Shown here piece by piece: positions 35,479-46,628 of a stretch of 64,000 nt of DNA; positions within the stretch are counted from its first letter, which is position 1; each line of letters opens with the position of its first letter. Position numbers and translations under genes: made by a program. Under the pieces are notes generated by a model. The model was not told where the DNA came from. It did no database searches and was given only the letters and a program-made list of their open reading frames with translations. The DNA comes from Anarhynchus alexandrinus (lineage: Eukaryota; Chordata; Aves; Charadriiformes; Charadriidae): NCBI GenBank assembly GCA_008711295.1, contig VUYV01000015.1:427670-491669 (forward strand), in the 5' to 3' direction.

Positions 35479-38400
35479 CTACAGGATCTGGGCCTCTGCC
35501 GAAAGAGAGAGAAGAGGGTCAGGGGGGTCACTGACCTGCCCCTTTGCCTCCGCACTCCCTCCCCTGCCTTCCCCCCATTACCATCTCTGCACCCCGACTC
35601 ACTCGGCAGTGCCTTCAAGTGGGTGGCAGCAACCAAGAAGTGGGGTTTGGTCTTCTCCTTGCTGTGTTTCCTCACCCGGAGCCTGGGGACAGAGCAGCAG
35701 TGGCTGAGGACCCCAAGCAGCCCTCCTGGGCACCCGGACTGCCCACATCCCCGGTGATCCCACTCTGCATCCTCATCCAGCTGTGCCCAGCTGTGCCCAG
35801 CTGAGCCCCGGCACTCCAGCGGGTCAGCTCCAGGGCTACAGCAGGAGCTGGTCATGAGATAGAGCAGGGCTGGGATGGGGACAAGGACCGTCAGCAGAGC
35901 CACACACAGCATGGCAGGGAGAGCCCAGCTGTGGCAGGATGAGAGGGGACCTGGGGACAGTGCCCGGGGCAGGACTCCCAGGAAGCAAAGACATGTGGAG
36001 GGGTGTCTGCACTGACTCGGGAGCGTGAGAGTCCCTAGCAAGACAGGAGCCTTTTGGGGGGATGTTAGTGGCAGCAGCATCTTTGCGGGATACAGAGAAA
36101 GGTTCCATGGACATGGGCTCATCTAAAAGACACCAGGCAGGCCGGGCAGTACCGCAGCTGGTGGGGGTGTGCTGGGAAAAGGCACTGATGTGGCAGGGGG
36201 AGCATAAACCACCTTATGGGGTTGGCATCAAGTCTGTTTGGACAGGGACACCATAGCAGGGATGTGGGGACTTGGGGCACCCCATGCTGAGGGTTCGCAG
36301 GCCAGAGTGTGATGGGGACAGCAAACACACAGACCCCTTCCTCTCAAAACCCAACCTACCAGATGAGGATGGTGATGACGAGAACAGCAGCCAGGACGAA
36401 GAAGGCGAAGATCCCGAGGGACACCAGGACAGCCATCTTCTCCAGGGGGTCACTGCGGTCTGGGACAGAGAGACTGTCATGGCCAAGGGATGCCACAGGC
36501 CCCGGTACCTGGGGGACCCTATTGCAAGCTCCTGGACACCCCAGCTGCACACAGGCATGGGGCAAGAGACCCTTCCCATTACTCTCAGCCACACGTGTGC
36601 CCAGGCAGGCAGCTGCCTGCGGGCAGTCCCCACTCCTACCCAGCAGCCCCAGCTCTACTCACTGATGGGCTCAGGGTTGGGAGCCTGGGAGGGCTCCTCA
36701 GCCAGGCTCTCCAGGCTGGCATCTGTAGTGGTTTCTTCACTCGCTGTGGTGGCCAGGTCTGGAAGGATGGGAGATAGGAAACACTCAACCAAAAGCATGG
36801 GCAGCACCCCAGGGAGCCACAGAGAGGAGCAAAGAAGGATGCTCTTGTGCCCGAGGGGTCCCACGAGCCCAGAGGTGCCCACGGGGTGCTAGTGGTGCTC
36901 TGGGAGCCCTGCTCTGCCCCGAGGCTCTGGGGGTCAATCCTCAAATGGCAGCAGCACGGCTGCATCCTGCCGTGGGGCTGGGAGATGCTTTGCCCACTTG
37001 CAACTCTGCATCCCACCATGAAGCCAGTTTTTGGATGGTGCACAGGACCAGCTTTTTGGGTCAACTTTACGGGATCCCAAGAACTGGGACTTGCTCTGGG
37101 TGATATTTGGGGGAATGGGTGCCATGGGGAGGGGGCTGGAGAGGGGCAGCCCAATGTGCTGGATGGGCTTTGGGGAGGGATAGCACAACCCAGTAGGGCT
37201 ACTGGGGGCTGCAGCCTGTCCCCCTCGCACCTCTGACCGGCGTCGCCCGGGCCTCAGCGCTCCACTCGCTCCAGTTCCCTGCATCCAGGAAATCCTTGGC
37301 GCTGACTTGGACCACGTGCTCCAGCCCAGCAAAGGCATCCGTGATCACCTCGGACAGGTTCACCGTCTCCACCTGCACCGGGCAGAGGGGAGCTGTGGGG
37401 CAGGCAGGGGCACCCCTCGCTGCCCTCCCTGGCCCCATGCCCACCTCGCTTTGGGCTTTGCCTTTCCTTGCCCACCACTTACCACGGACCAGGAGCGGTG
37501 GATGACGGGCCGGTACTGGAGCCGAAACCTGAGCTGGAAGTGGGGTTCCTTGGGCCAGGAGGAGGGGTACTTCCAGCTCACGTGAAGCCGCCGTGGGGCC
37601 AAAGGGATGGGCTCCACCACCAAGCCCTCCGGAGGGTCAGGCTTAACTGTGTGGGAGAGGACAGGGAGCCCTTGTCACACCGGACTGCCATGCAGAGGGG
37701 TGCTGGGCTCCCCGCTGCCACGCAGGTCTGGGTGCCTGGGGGATGGATGGACAGACGGATGGTTGAGGACTCACTGATGGCCTGCATGGTGACATCGAGG
37801 AGGCGGAAGCTGGAGCCCAGGGGGTTCACCTCGGTGATGTTCAGGCGGTAGGAGCTCCAGAACTCTGACCCATGGACGGTGCAGGTGCCGGGGCGGGATG
37901 AATCCTGCAGGCACAGCCCCACGTGCCCGTTCTTGTTCCTGCAGACGGGGAGGCAGGGTGGTGACACGTGTCCCCCCCCTCCCCCGCCATGCATAGTTTC
38001 CCTGTGCTACCAAGGTGGTGGCATGTGGGGAGACCCCCCACGTCAAGAGCCTCGTGGAGGAGGCAGCACGCGTTACAGCTCACGCAGGGTCCAGCAGCTG
38101 CCCTCACCCCTCCAGAGCCCAGCATGTCCCTCCAAGAATGACTGAAGTGACCCCCATCCCAGCCCCACAGTCCCTCCTGGGAAGGTCCCTCCCCTGGGGC
38201 AATCCCTTCTACCGGGGCCCCTGGTTTAGGGAGCTGGTTCTCCCACGGGAACACCCAGCCCTTGCCTCAGGGACCCCACTGAGGACAGTGGCAGAGCCTT
38301 TGGGAGGGGGGTCAGTCCCCAGGGAGCGGGACCGGAGTGGGACTCAGTCCTACCTCCACTTCTCTTCACCCGTCAGTGATTTCTTCCTGCCGTGGAGAGA

Positions 38401-40335
38401 GATGGAAAAGCAGATGGTGAGAATGAGGGGACAGCATGAAGCCAACCCCACCAAGACCCAGAGGAGGCACAGGGGTCTCCGCACCACAGAGCAGCCCCTG
38501 ACTCTCACACTGATGCCCACGGATGACATGGCACAGGGGATGGAGCTAACCCCATGCCTAGCCCTGCTGGCGAGCAGCCTGGCAGCAGAAGCTGGGGGTC
38601 TCAGGGGAACAAGACAGCAGGGTGCCCAGGAACGTCCTCCCCAGAGGACCCCCTTGCCCACCTGGGGTTCACCGTGCAGCAGCAGCAAAGGCGCAGGGAC
38701 GTTAATAAAAGCTTCCCAGCAGCTGGCTTCGTGCTCACCCTACAGCCCCCAAAACCCTCTGCTTCCCACAGCCCCCTCCCCGCCGAGCCTCCAGCTCCTG
38801 CAGCTTTCAGCAAGCCCGTGCTTTGTGAGCTCCGGCTGACTTCAAAGCAGCCTGCTAATTTGGCCTGCTGGGATAATTAGAAGCAGCGATGCTGCCGGGG
38901 CTCCTTTTATCCTGAAGCACGCCAAAGCGCTCGGCGGCTTGCCGATGACCTGCTTCTCTTTTATAGCCCCTCTGGTGCTGGAAGACCCGTTGGCAGGGAG
39001 GGACCCTGCCTGTGCTGGTCCCCTGGCGCTGCTGGGGGCCACCCTCGTAGCAAGAAATTACTTGGTGCACTGCTCACCCCAAAACATGACCTACTTTGGG
39101 GTGCAGCCTGGTCCCTGGGGTAGGAGGTGAACCCAGGACATTGGTCAGGTGGCCAACAGGACTTGGTAGTTGTCCTTGGCTGGGACCCAGGGCTCACCCC
39201 ATAAACCCCTCAGCCCATGCCCTGTAGGGATACATCACCTGTAGGTGGTGATGTATCTGGTGGGGAGGAAGGTCTCCACACTGGAGGTCCAGGAGCAGGA
39301 GAAGTTCTCGTAGTCGGATGCTCTGCAGGACACAAAGGGGACCCCTGGCAGGTCTGGGGTCCGAGGGGAAGTGACAGTGAGCGAGGGGTCCCCTGTCCTG
39401 CAGCCCAGCTGGCATGCAGGGACCCCTGTGCCACCGCAAAGTCCCCTCTTGGCAAGCCACTGCCAGGGGCACGGGCACCGCAGGCCCATCCTGGTGGGGC
39501 TGCACACCCCCATACCCCAGCCCGTGGACATGCTACTCACGCCCCAGCCGCAGGGACACGGCGTGCAGGAGGCCACCATCCTCTCCATGGCAGCTGTAGG
39601 TCCCCGTGGCGGCCAAGCCGGCATGTGGCAACACCAGAGCTCCCTGATGGATGGCCGAGCCCTCCGGCAGCGCCGCAGCACCCGCCTGTCTCCATTGCAC
39701 CGGCGAGCTGGGGAGGAGAGACCGGGCAGGCTGTGTTAGAGGACAGGGACTATGGGGTCACCCCAGGTGAACCCAGTGAACCACCCCATCGGATAAACCC
39801 CCCAGTGTGCACGGAAAAGACCTACCCGGCATGGGCACCAGCGCATGACAGGGTCACGTCTGTCCCCACCTGTCCATACTGCACACCTGGAGGGACACAC
39901 ACATCCCCAGACGGGGGTTAGCACCCCGTGCCACCCCATGCCAGGGCTGGGGGTCAAGGTGGGCAGCCTGGGGCGGGAGCTGGGTGGTGGCTGTGGGGTC
40001 TTGCTTCATGCAGGTACCACCATGGGGGACTGGGAAGGACTGGTCCCAGTTGGGGCTGGGCAATGAGCAGCTGCAGGGGTGGGCTGACCAGAGGACACCC
40101 ATCACCGTGGGGCTGTGTTTCATGTACACTCTGATTCTGGTAGGTCTGTGCCTGCCCTTGGTGGGGAATGGGGTGCCCCCAGGGTCCCCATGCCTGGGAT
40201 GTGGGGGCTGTGCGAGGGACTCGGAGGGGGCTCACCTTCCTCTCCCCAGCCCTCGGGGGTGGCAAGGGAGGCTGACGCCAGGGCTGCTGCGAGGAACACC
40301 ATCACCCTGCCCAGACCTGGGATGGGACTGCGCAT
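35479..40335 (-). CDS. IL11RA: Interleukin-11 receptor subunit alpha (IL11RA), 412 aa, 12 coding exons
   Basis: Type I cytokine receptor that binds IL-11 and recruits gp130. Coding exons, in reading order: 40335-40236, 39886-39826, 39707-39541, 39353-39239, 38386-38354, 37938-37775, 37646-37483, 37372-37231, 36758-36663, 36459-36360, 35682-35603, 35495-35479. All introns are GT-AG and the frame stays open to TAG. Residues 1 to about 22 are the signal peptide. The Ig-like domain follows (disulfide C48-C93). The first FN3 domain has C119-C129 and C168-C178 and the block [14 protein letters not shown]. The second FN3 domain ends with WSEWS at 302-306. Residues 316-355 form an acidic S/T/E-rich stalk. 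The transmembrane helix spans about 356-380, and a 32-residue basic tail ends in KAQIL. Sequons occur at N126, N192, N273, N301 and N348. Human IL11RA is 422 aa with closely matching blocks ([28 protein letters not shown]). An acceptor directly precedes the ATG, so at least one 5' non-coding exon lies further upstream and was not located. CNTFR, the nearest relative, is GPI-anchored, which the helix and tail exclude. Confidence 0.95.
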
Positions 40336-41072
40336 CTGGAGGAAGGCAGAGCAGGGAGGGAAAGGGTGTTATTCCCTGTGACGGGGCAGCTGGCGGGACC
40401 CACACCCCCGAGCATCCCTGCAAGACTGCACACTCCACATCTCCCTCTTATCTCACCCCATCTTGCCAGGGACAGCATGGGGGCTGTACTGCTGGGACCC
40501 CAGTGGGGACAGCTGGCAGGGTCTGTGCCACTGTCACAGCCAGCGCCTGGCTGCCAAGGTGTCCCCATGCCTGGAGGGGGGACACAAAGGGCAAACACTG
40601 ACCAGGAGCCTGAGGCTGCATGGTGGGATTAAGGGCTTTTTGCCATTGCAGTCCTATGCTGGGAGCCCTGGCTGCTTCCCAGCCTCGGGGTGGTCCAGAG
40701 ACCTGCGCTGGTGCAGCTGGAGTGGGAAGGGACCGAGAAGAAATTCTGGCCTGTTTTTATGTGGCAGGAGACAGCAATTAGATCTGCACAGGCTCACACG
40801 GCCAGAGCAGCAGGTCTGTGAAAGCTCAGACTGCATCGAGAGTAGGGCTGGCTGGGGGTCCCACATCACTGCCCATCCCCGTACCCGCTGCAGGCTGGTC
40901 TGTGCAGGTCTGTGCCCTTCTGGGCTGTTTGGAGTCTCTGGACCCATGGAGAACGGCCCTGAAATCCCTTCCTCCCACTCAGAGACCACCAGTGAGGGGG
41001 ATGCTGAGGAAGGGATGTGCATCCAGCTCTCCACGGGTCAACCCCAGCCATAGACCCAGGTCTCCCCACCCC

Positions 41073-41455
41073 TCTCTGCGTCAGCCAGCATCTCCCTGTC
41101 TACCCCAGCCAGCATCTCCCTGTCCATCCCAGCCAGCATCGCCCTGTCTGTGCCATCCAGCATCGCCCTCCTGTCCATCCCAGCCAGCATCACCCTGAGG
41201 TGTCCAATCCAGCCTGCATTGTTCCGCCACATATCAGGTAGTGTCAGCCTGTTTGTCCCAGCTAGCATCACCCTGTCTATCCAGCCAGCATCACCCTGTC
41301 TGTGCCAGCCAACATCGCCCTAAGGCGTCCATTCCAGCCTCCGTCACCCTGTCCATCCCAGCCAGCATCACCCTGTCTGTGCCAGCCAGCATCACCCCAG
41401 GGCATCCATCCTAGCCAGCATCACGCCATCCATATCAGCAGCGTCACACTGCCCC
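41073..41455 (+). repeat. Minisatellite of about 24-28 bp units upstream of IL11RA
   Basis: About 14 imperfect units built on cagccagcatcaccctgtct plus a variable end. The middle (about 41205-41250) is more diverged. It begins about 740 bp upstream of the IL11RA ATG exon, so it lies in the promoter region or in the first intron of that gene. Confidence 0.85.
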
Positions 41456-41924
41456 TATCAGCCAGCCCCGCCTGCCCCCAGCAGGCACAGACAGCTGATC
41501 CATTTCTCCCTGGAAGACCCCCCATGCCCACCTCTCACAAATGGGCAGGCCTGTTTATTTACACCCATATTGTCGGGCTCTGCTCCCGGCTGCAGGCGGG
41601 CAGGGGCTAAGGGCACGGGAGGCAGTGAGCTCCCTGCCAGCCCCAATTGCAGGCTGCAGCTTGTGAGAGTAAATCTGCATCCCCCCGAGTCTCCTGGGTT
41701 TGACAGTCAAGGGAGGATGCTCAGGAGAGGGATGCTCCAGCCCTGGAAAGGTACCCTGGAGCAGCTGCCAGTTCTTCTCCTGCAGGCAGGTGCCCATGGC
41801 CACAGACCAAACCGCTTGGTGAAGGAAAGGTGATGTGCTGCAACCCAGCAAGTGCAGGGGGGAAGGCGTGCGCCACCCCGCATCAGCCCCATCCTGAATG
41901 CGCCAGGCAGCCTCAAACGCAAGC

Positions 41925-42150
41925 CCCAAATGTAAATAATTTCATGAGACTGTCATAAGCTTTTCCTACCAAACCACCCATAGAAACATTCCCAGGAAAC
42001 ATCAGTTAAAAGGTCTCTGCCAAAACTATGCTGGTAACTAACTGGGAACATTTGGCCTGAAAGTAAAATATTTTGGTGATGGAAAAAAAAAAAAAAAGGA
42101 CTAAAAAAAAACTAAAAAGAAGGAAGGAAAAAAAAATCCAAAGCCCAGGN
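41925..42150. other. AT-rich island in GC-rich flank
   Basis: In contrast to its surroundings this block is AT-rich, with long A runs at its end (about 42081-42137), and leads into an assembly gap. The non-homopolymer part (41930-42080) has no repeat structure and could be a conserved non-coding element. That is inference from composition only. Confidence 0.4.
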
Positions 42151-42173
42151 NNNNNNNNNNNNNNNNNNNNNNN
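42150..42173. other. Assembly gap (24 N)
   Basis: A short N run sits between a purine-rich sequence and a G homopolymer, a typical polymerase stop. True missing length is unknown. Confidence 0.98.
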
Positions 42174-44300
42174 GGGGGGGGGGGCAGTCAGGGAGCAGGG
42201 AGAGCGTGTTAGCGTGGAGAGAGATAAATAGTTTTAAAATAAAATCATCATTTCTTCTGCCGACCGCCCTGGGTTTTTTGTGCAAACGCCGCGGAGGGCG
42301 AAGGCAGAGCTGCTGCACCCATTGCCCAGCGTCCCTCTCTGTGGCAGGGGAATACGCTCTGGGTGCTGGCTCACTGCTGACACGAGTTTGCCAAGTCTCA
42401 GGGCCACCAAGACCTGCCTGGAAAAACGACCCTACAGCTGCGATGCGGAAAGGCATCTTTCCCTGGATGGACAAGGGAAGAAGAGGGGGCACGGCACAAT
42501 TTGCAGCCAGCCGCTGCTGATGTCCCCGGGGAACGGAGGGAATGGCTGCCGGGCCAGCCTGGCTGCGGGTGGTATTACCAACAGACCCCCAGGCACCCCG
42601 GACCCCTACACAGTGGCAGAGGGCATTTCTGCAGACCTCATCCCCATCCGCACCCCAACCCTTGATCTCCATGGTGACCCAGCAGCGGTCCCCCACCGCT
42701 CACCCTGAGGGACACCCTGCATCCTCCCACCCTCCAGCATCCCCTGTCCCACAGCCCCCCCCAGTGTCCCCCATCCTCACCCCACCACCCCATGAGCTCC
42801 TCTGACCTCAGACGGGCTCTTTTGGGAAGCTGCCCACCCCTGCCAGCATGGCGTGGGTGAAGGCAGCACTGACACCACCACCCCCGCCCCAAGACACACG
42901 CATTGGCTTCGTAAATGACCCGCCTGAGCGTTGCCAAAACCTCGCCACAGCGGAGCATCGCCGCAGAGAGAAGAAACAGGGCAAGCCCTTCCTCGCCTGC
43001 CCGAAAGGCCACAAACAAAAGGGGAAGGAGCCGCAGAGCGGGGGAAGACCCGGAGCCCTCGCCGGCTCCTGGTGCGGCGGCGTGGCAGGGGTCCAGGCGC
43101 TTGGGGACAGCCAGAGCTGCAAAACAGCCTGCCCAGAAAGCATCCCTTTACTTTGGGCAACCCAAATTCCCTGGGCCAGGGGAAAAATCAGGCGTGCAAA
43201 TGAACGCCCAGGCACACGTGCTGCCACACCACCTTCCTCGGCGGCTCTGCAACCCCACAGATGGGCACACAGGCGGAGAAAGCATCCCTCTATGCTTGCA
43301 CCGGCGGTGACACTTCCCGGGGACGGGGAGTCCCGGGACACTCGTCCTGGACTCGAGCCGGGACAGAGGGAACAATCGGAGCTTTTCTTCCTCCCGGCAT
43401 GCTAATCCCGGCCCGAGAGGCGTCTGCCACCCGCCCGGGGCTGGGTGACCTCCCGTGGCCACGGCCAGGGCAGAGGGACCCAGCCCAGCCGGGGACTGCG
43501 GCTTGGCCCCGGCAGGGAGGGCAGCGGAGCCAGACTCCGCTCCCTCGGCACGGGACGCTCTCATCACCAGCACGGCCAGGGTGACCAGGCTGTGCGTGGC
43601 ACCTGTGGATGCAAGCCAGAAACCCAAGGTGCCACCCTCCATCCCGCACCGACCCTGCTCTCCCGCCAGGCATCATTTCAGCTCATTCAAAAGTTTTTGG
43701 GGAGCTGCAGGGAGAAGTCCTGCCGTGAGCCCCTTCCTGCATCCAAACCATAATGCTGCGAGCCAAAACATCCCCCAAAATCAGAGTCATGTGCACCGGC
43801 ACGGATGCCCACGCAGGGTGTGACAGTCCCCCCCGGCACAGCCGCTCTGTGCCATGCCCCGTCGTGGCCTGGCAAAGCTCGACGCAGATTCCTGGGGGAG
43901 GACAACTTTCCATTGTACTCGGCGCTTTGAAAGACAGCAGGTTTTGGCGGTTTTGTTTTTTTTTCTTTGCTTTGCTTCATTTGAAGTCACTCTTCAAAGC
44001 GAATGAGCCGCACGAAGATGCGGGGTGGTGGTGGTGGGGACACAAGCAGATGATGCCGTGCTGCAGGGCTGAAGATGGCAGTGGGGAGACATGGGATGCT
44101 CCCCAGTCAGCACAGAAAACTGGGGTGCCTCCTAACCTCTCCCCAGGGTGGTCCGGGGAAGCATTGCTGCAATGGAGATGTGGCAAATCACCCAAAAGCA
44201 CTTGGCAGCTCTGCCAAACCAGAGACACCCACCTGCAAAAAGCTGCTCTGAAACGGGTGATGCCTGACGCCGGCCGGCTCTAATGCCCTGGAGATGCCAT
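42174..44300. other. GC-rich DNA, no supported gene
   Basis: No recognisable domain or exon series. Overlapping frames on both strands near 42.8-43.6 kb are typical chance frames of CpG-rich DNA. Confidence 0.5.
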
Positions 44301-44308
44301 CACTCCTG

Positions 44309-44461
44309 CCCCTCAGCAGGGGCCCTCATCCCTGGCCCGGTACCTGCCCGCTATGGGAAATCCAGCCCATGGCCNTCCCTCAGCGGGGGGAGCATCCCTG
44401 GCCCGGTACCCCAGACCCTTCTCGCTGCCAGTGCCCGCTATGGGAAATCCAGCCCATGGCC
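44309..44461 (+). repeat. Imperfect tandem duplication of about 70-85 bp
   Basis: Both copies contain atccctggcccggtacc, then gcccgctatgggaaatccag followed by cccatggcc. Copy one ends at 44374, copy two at 44461; copy two carries a short insertion between the two blocks. A single ambiguous base at 44375 lies exactly at the junction, so the copy number in the assembly may be unreliable. Confidence 0.85.
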
Positions 44462-45184
44462 AAGGGTGGCTGCGTTTCAAAGCAGCAGAATTTCCCTCTT
44501 CTTGCTGTCCTGAGGGGTTGGGAGCGCAGTGCCCTGCTAACCCTCCCTGCTCCTGGCAGCCCTGCAGAAGTGCCGTGCCCGGCCCCGAGGAGCAGTGGCA
44601 TGGCCTGAGCCCATCCACGTGGCCACTGATCTGCCCAGAAATCCGGCAGCATCCAAGCCCTGCAGCATCACTGATCTCCATCATCATTGCATCAACATAC
44701 ACCTTCAGGACAGGGGGAGACTAGACCCCACTGCTGGGACGGTCCCCTGCAACCAGCCACCCCTGTCCCCTAAATGCCGCTGGCACCCTCCCAGCCACTG
44801 GGTGCCCAGAGAAAGCCCAGCAGCGGGTGCTGGCAGGGAGGAAAGCATGACCCCCACCACCTCCGGGGCCATGCACAGTCCCCAGGACCACTGGCAGCAC
44901 CCAGGAGCAACTCCTCGCCCGCCCTGGGCACTGCCAGGGCGATGGTCCCCAAGGCCGAGGGGAGAGCCCTGCTTGCCATCCCCAGTCCCTCCGGTGCGTT
45001 GGGGATCTCACAAAGGGCTGCTTTCCTCCGCACTGCTTTGGTGGGGTGCCGAGACCCCATGCCTGCTGTGGGGGGCACCACGCCAGGCTGAGCTGAGCCA
45101 GCACACACACACGCACAACTGCACCCAGTGCAACCCCAGCACAGGGGAATTATCCCAGTTAAACCACTTGCAGCCTCTCCCTGT

Positions 45185-45605
45185 GGGGCCAGTGCAGTCC
45201 AGTAAGCCCCGCGCGCAGCCGGAACGCGGGGCTAAACCCAGGATAGTCCCGGTGTGGGGCTTAACTCAGGGCAGCCCAAACGTGGGATTTTAACCCACAA
45301 AGCCCAGGAGCAGGATTAAATCCTGCTCAGCCCAGGAGTGGGATTAAACCCTATTTAGCCCAGGAGCGGGATTAAATCCATCGCAGTCTAAACTTGGGGT
45401 TAAATCCAGTGCAGTCCAAATGCGTGGCTAAATCCAGCTCAGCCCAGGAGTGGGGTTAAACCCAGCCCAGCCCAAATGTGGGGTTAAACCCAGCACAGCC
45501 CAAACATAGGGTTACGCAGTCCAAATGCAGGGCTAAACCCAATGCAGCCCAGGAGTGGGGTTAACCCCAGCTCAGCCCAAACACAGGGTTAATCCCAGCG
45601 CCACA
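45185..45605 (+). repeat. Minisatellite with GGGTTAAACCC core
   Basis: About 14 units of roughly 26-30 bp. Each joins a cagcccaggagtgg or cagcccaaatgtgg part to a variant of ggggttaaacccag. The core gggttaaaccc is close to a perfect 11-base inverted repeat, so single-stranded forms could fold at each unit. Confidence 0.88.
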
Positions 45606-46132
45606 CTGGGAACCAGTTCACCTCCACAGCCAGCTATGATGCACATCTCCATCCCACCCAGACCAACACCCCCATAACATGCCCTGGTGATGCCCAGCTG
45701 ACCACAGCCCCACTGGTGTCCAAAGCCCAGCCCAAACCCTCCCCATAACCCGAGGGTCACCTCTCTCCTCCGTGGGGCTGGCAGCTGCTAGCCGGACCCG
45801 GTGCTGGGGGGCTGGGGGGTCACCACACATCTCAGCATGCTGGCGGCTTCATGGAGGTCAGGCTCTTCTCCTACCCCAGCCAGGAAACTCCCACCCCAAC
45901 GCCCTGATTTCCGCCCTCCCCTGCTCCATCCTGCGGGAAAGAGAAGTCTCTGGCTCCCAGTTGTAACCGGAGGCATCGGCAAGGGCCAAAACAGCGAGGG
46001 CTCTGTTAGCAGCCAGCAGCCCCAGCGCCACGCCAGCTGGCAGCCTTGTATTTGGAGGGGGGAGAGAAGGGGTCCCCCCCCTCTCCATCCCCATCCCCAC
46101 ACTCTCCCCCCCAAGTCACATGCCAGAGAAAT

Positions 46133-46220
46133 TCCTAAAAATAATCTCCCAGCTGTAAAGAAACCTAATGGCGCTGCAGCACCGGTGGGTTTCTTTACAG
46201 CCGGGAGATTATTTTTAGGA
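46133..46220 (-). ncRNA. Near-perfect long hairpin, candidate small-RNA precursor
   Basis: Arms 46133-46165 and 46188-46220 are 33 bases each and complementary except for one position (A46151 against C46202). The loop is 22 bases. On the + strand that position is an A-C mismatch; in a - strand transcript it becomes a G-U wobble, so the - strand RNA would be fully paired. Total size is 88 bases, in the range of a pre-miRNA, although real pre-miRNAs usually carry bulges. It matches no miRNA that I recognise. Alternatives are a young inverted duplication, a decayed terminal-inverted-repeat element, or an endo-siRNA source. The hairpin itself is directly visible; the RNA role is inferred. Confidence 0.45.
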
Positions 46221-46600
46221 TGGAGGAATAGAGCTGGGGGGTGGAGGGCCTGCGTCCCTACTGTCAGCACAGGGTTGCGGGATGGGGACAGGCATGGTGC
46301 TGGATCCGAGGACACGGGTGGGACCCGCTGGCAGGGCGCTGGGCCACCCTGTGATTAGAGCAGGGTGGGAAAGCCTTTTCCTGTACCAGGAACGTTTTAG
46401 GATTTGGGACATTTTTCTGCTCCCGGGCTCAACCCAGCTCAAGAGAGGTTTTGGTGAACCCACAGCTCCCGGCACGGTGGGGCAGCCAGGTACCAGCCTG
46501 CACCTCAGCATTTCACCCCCCTAGCAGTATCTGCACCCCCTAGAACAAACTCCCCCCATGAGATGGCCCTGAAGCTGATAGAAAAGCATACATGTAGGGC

Positions 46601-46628
46601 ACACACATATATATGTACATATATGTGA
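46601..46628 (+). repeat. (CA/TA/TG) alternating purine-pyrimidine stretch
   Basis: An imperfect palindrome of acacacatatatatgtac followed by atatatgtg. It is simple-sequence DNA able to form a cruciform or Z-DNA. Confidence 0.8.

Noticed and set aside
41073..41455. Regularly spaced repeat array considered as CRISPR
   Set aside because: The units are contiguous and imperfect with no unique spacers, and the host is a vertebrate; it is a minisatellite.
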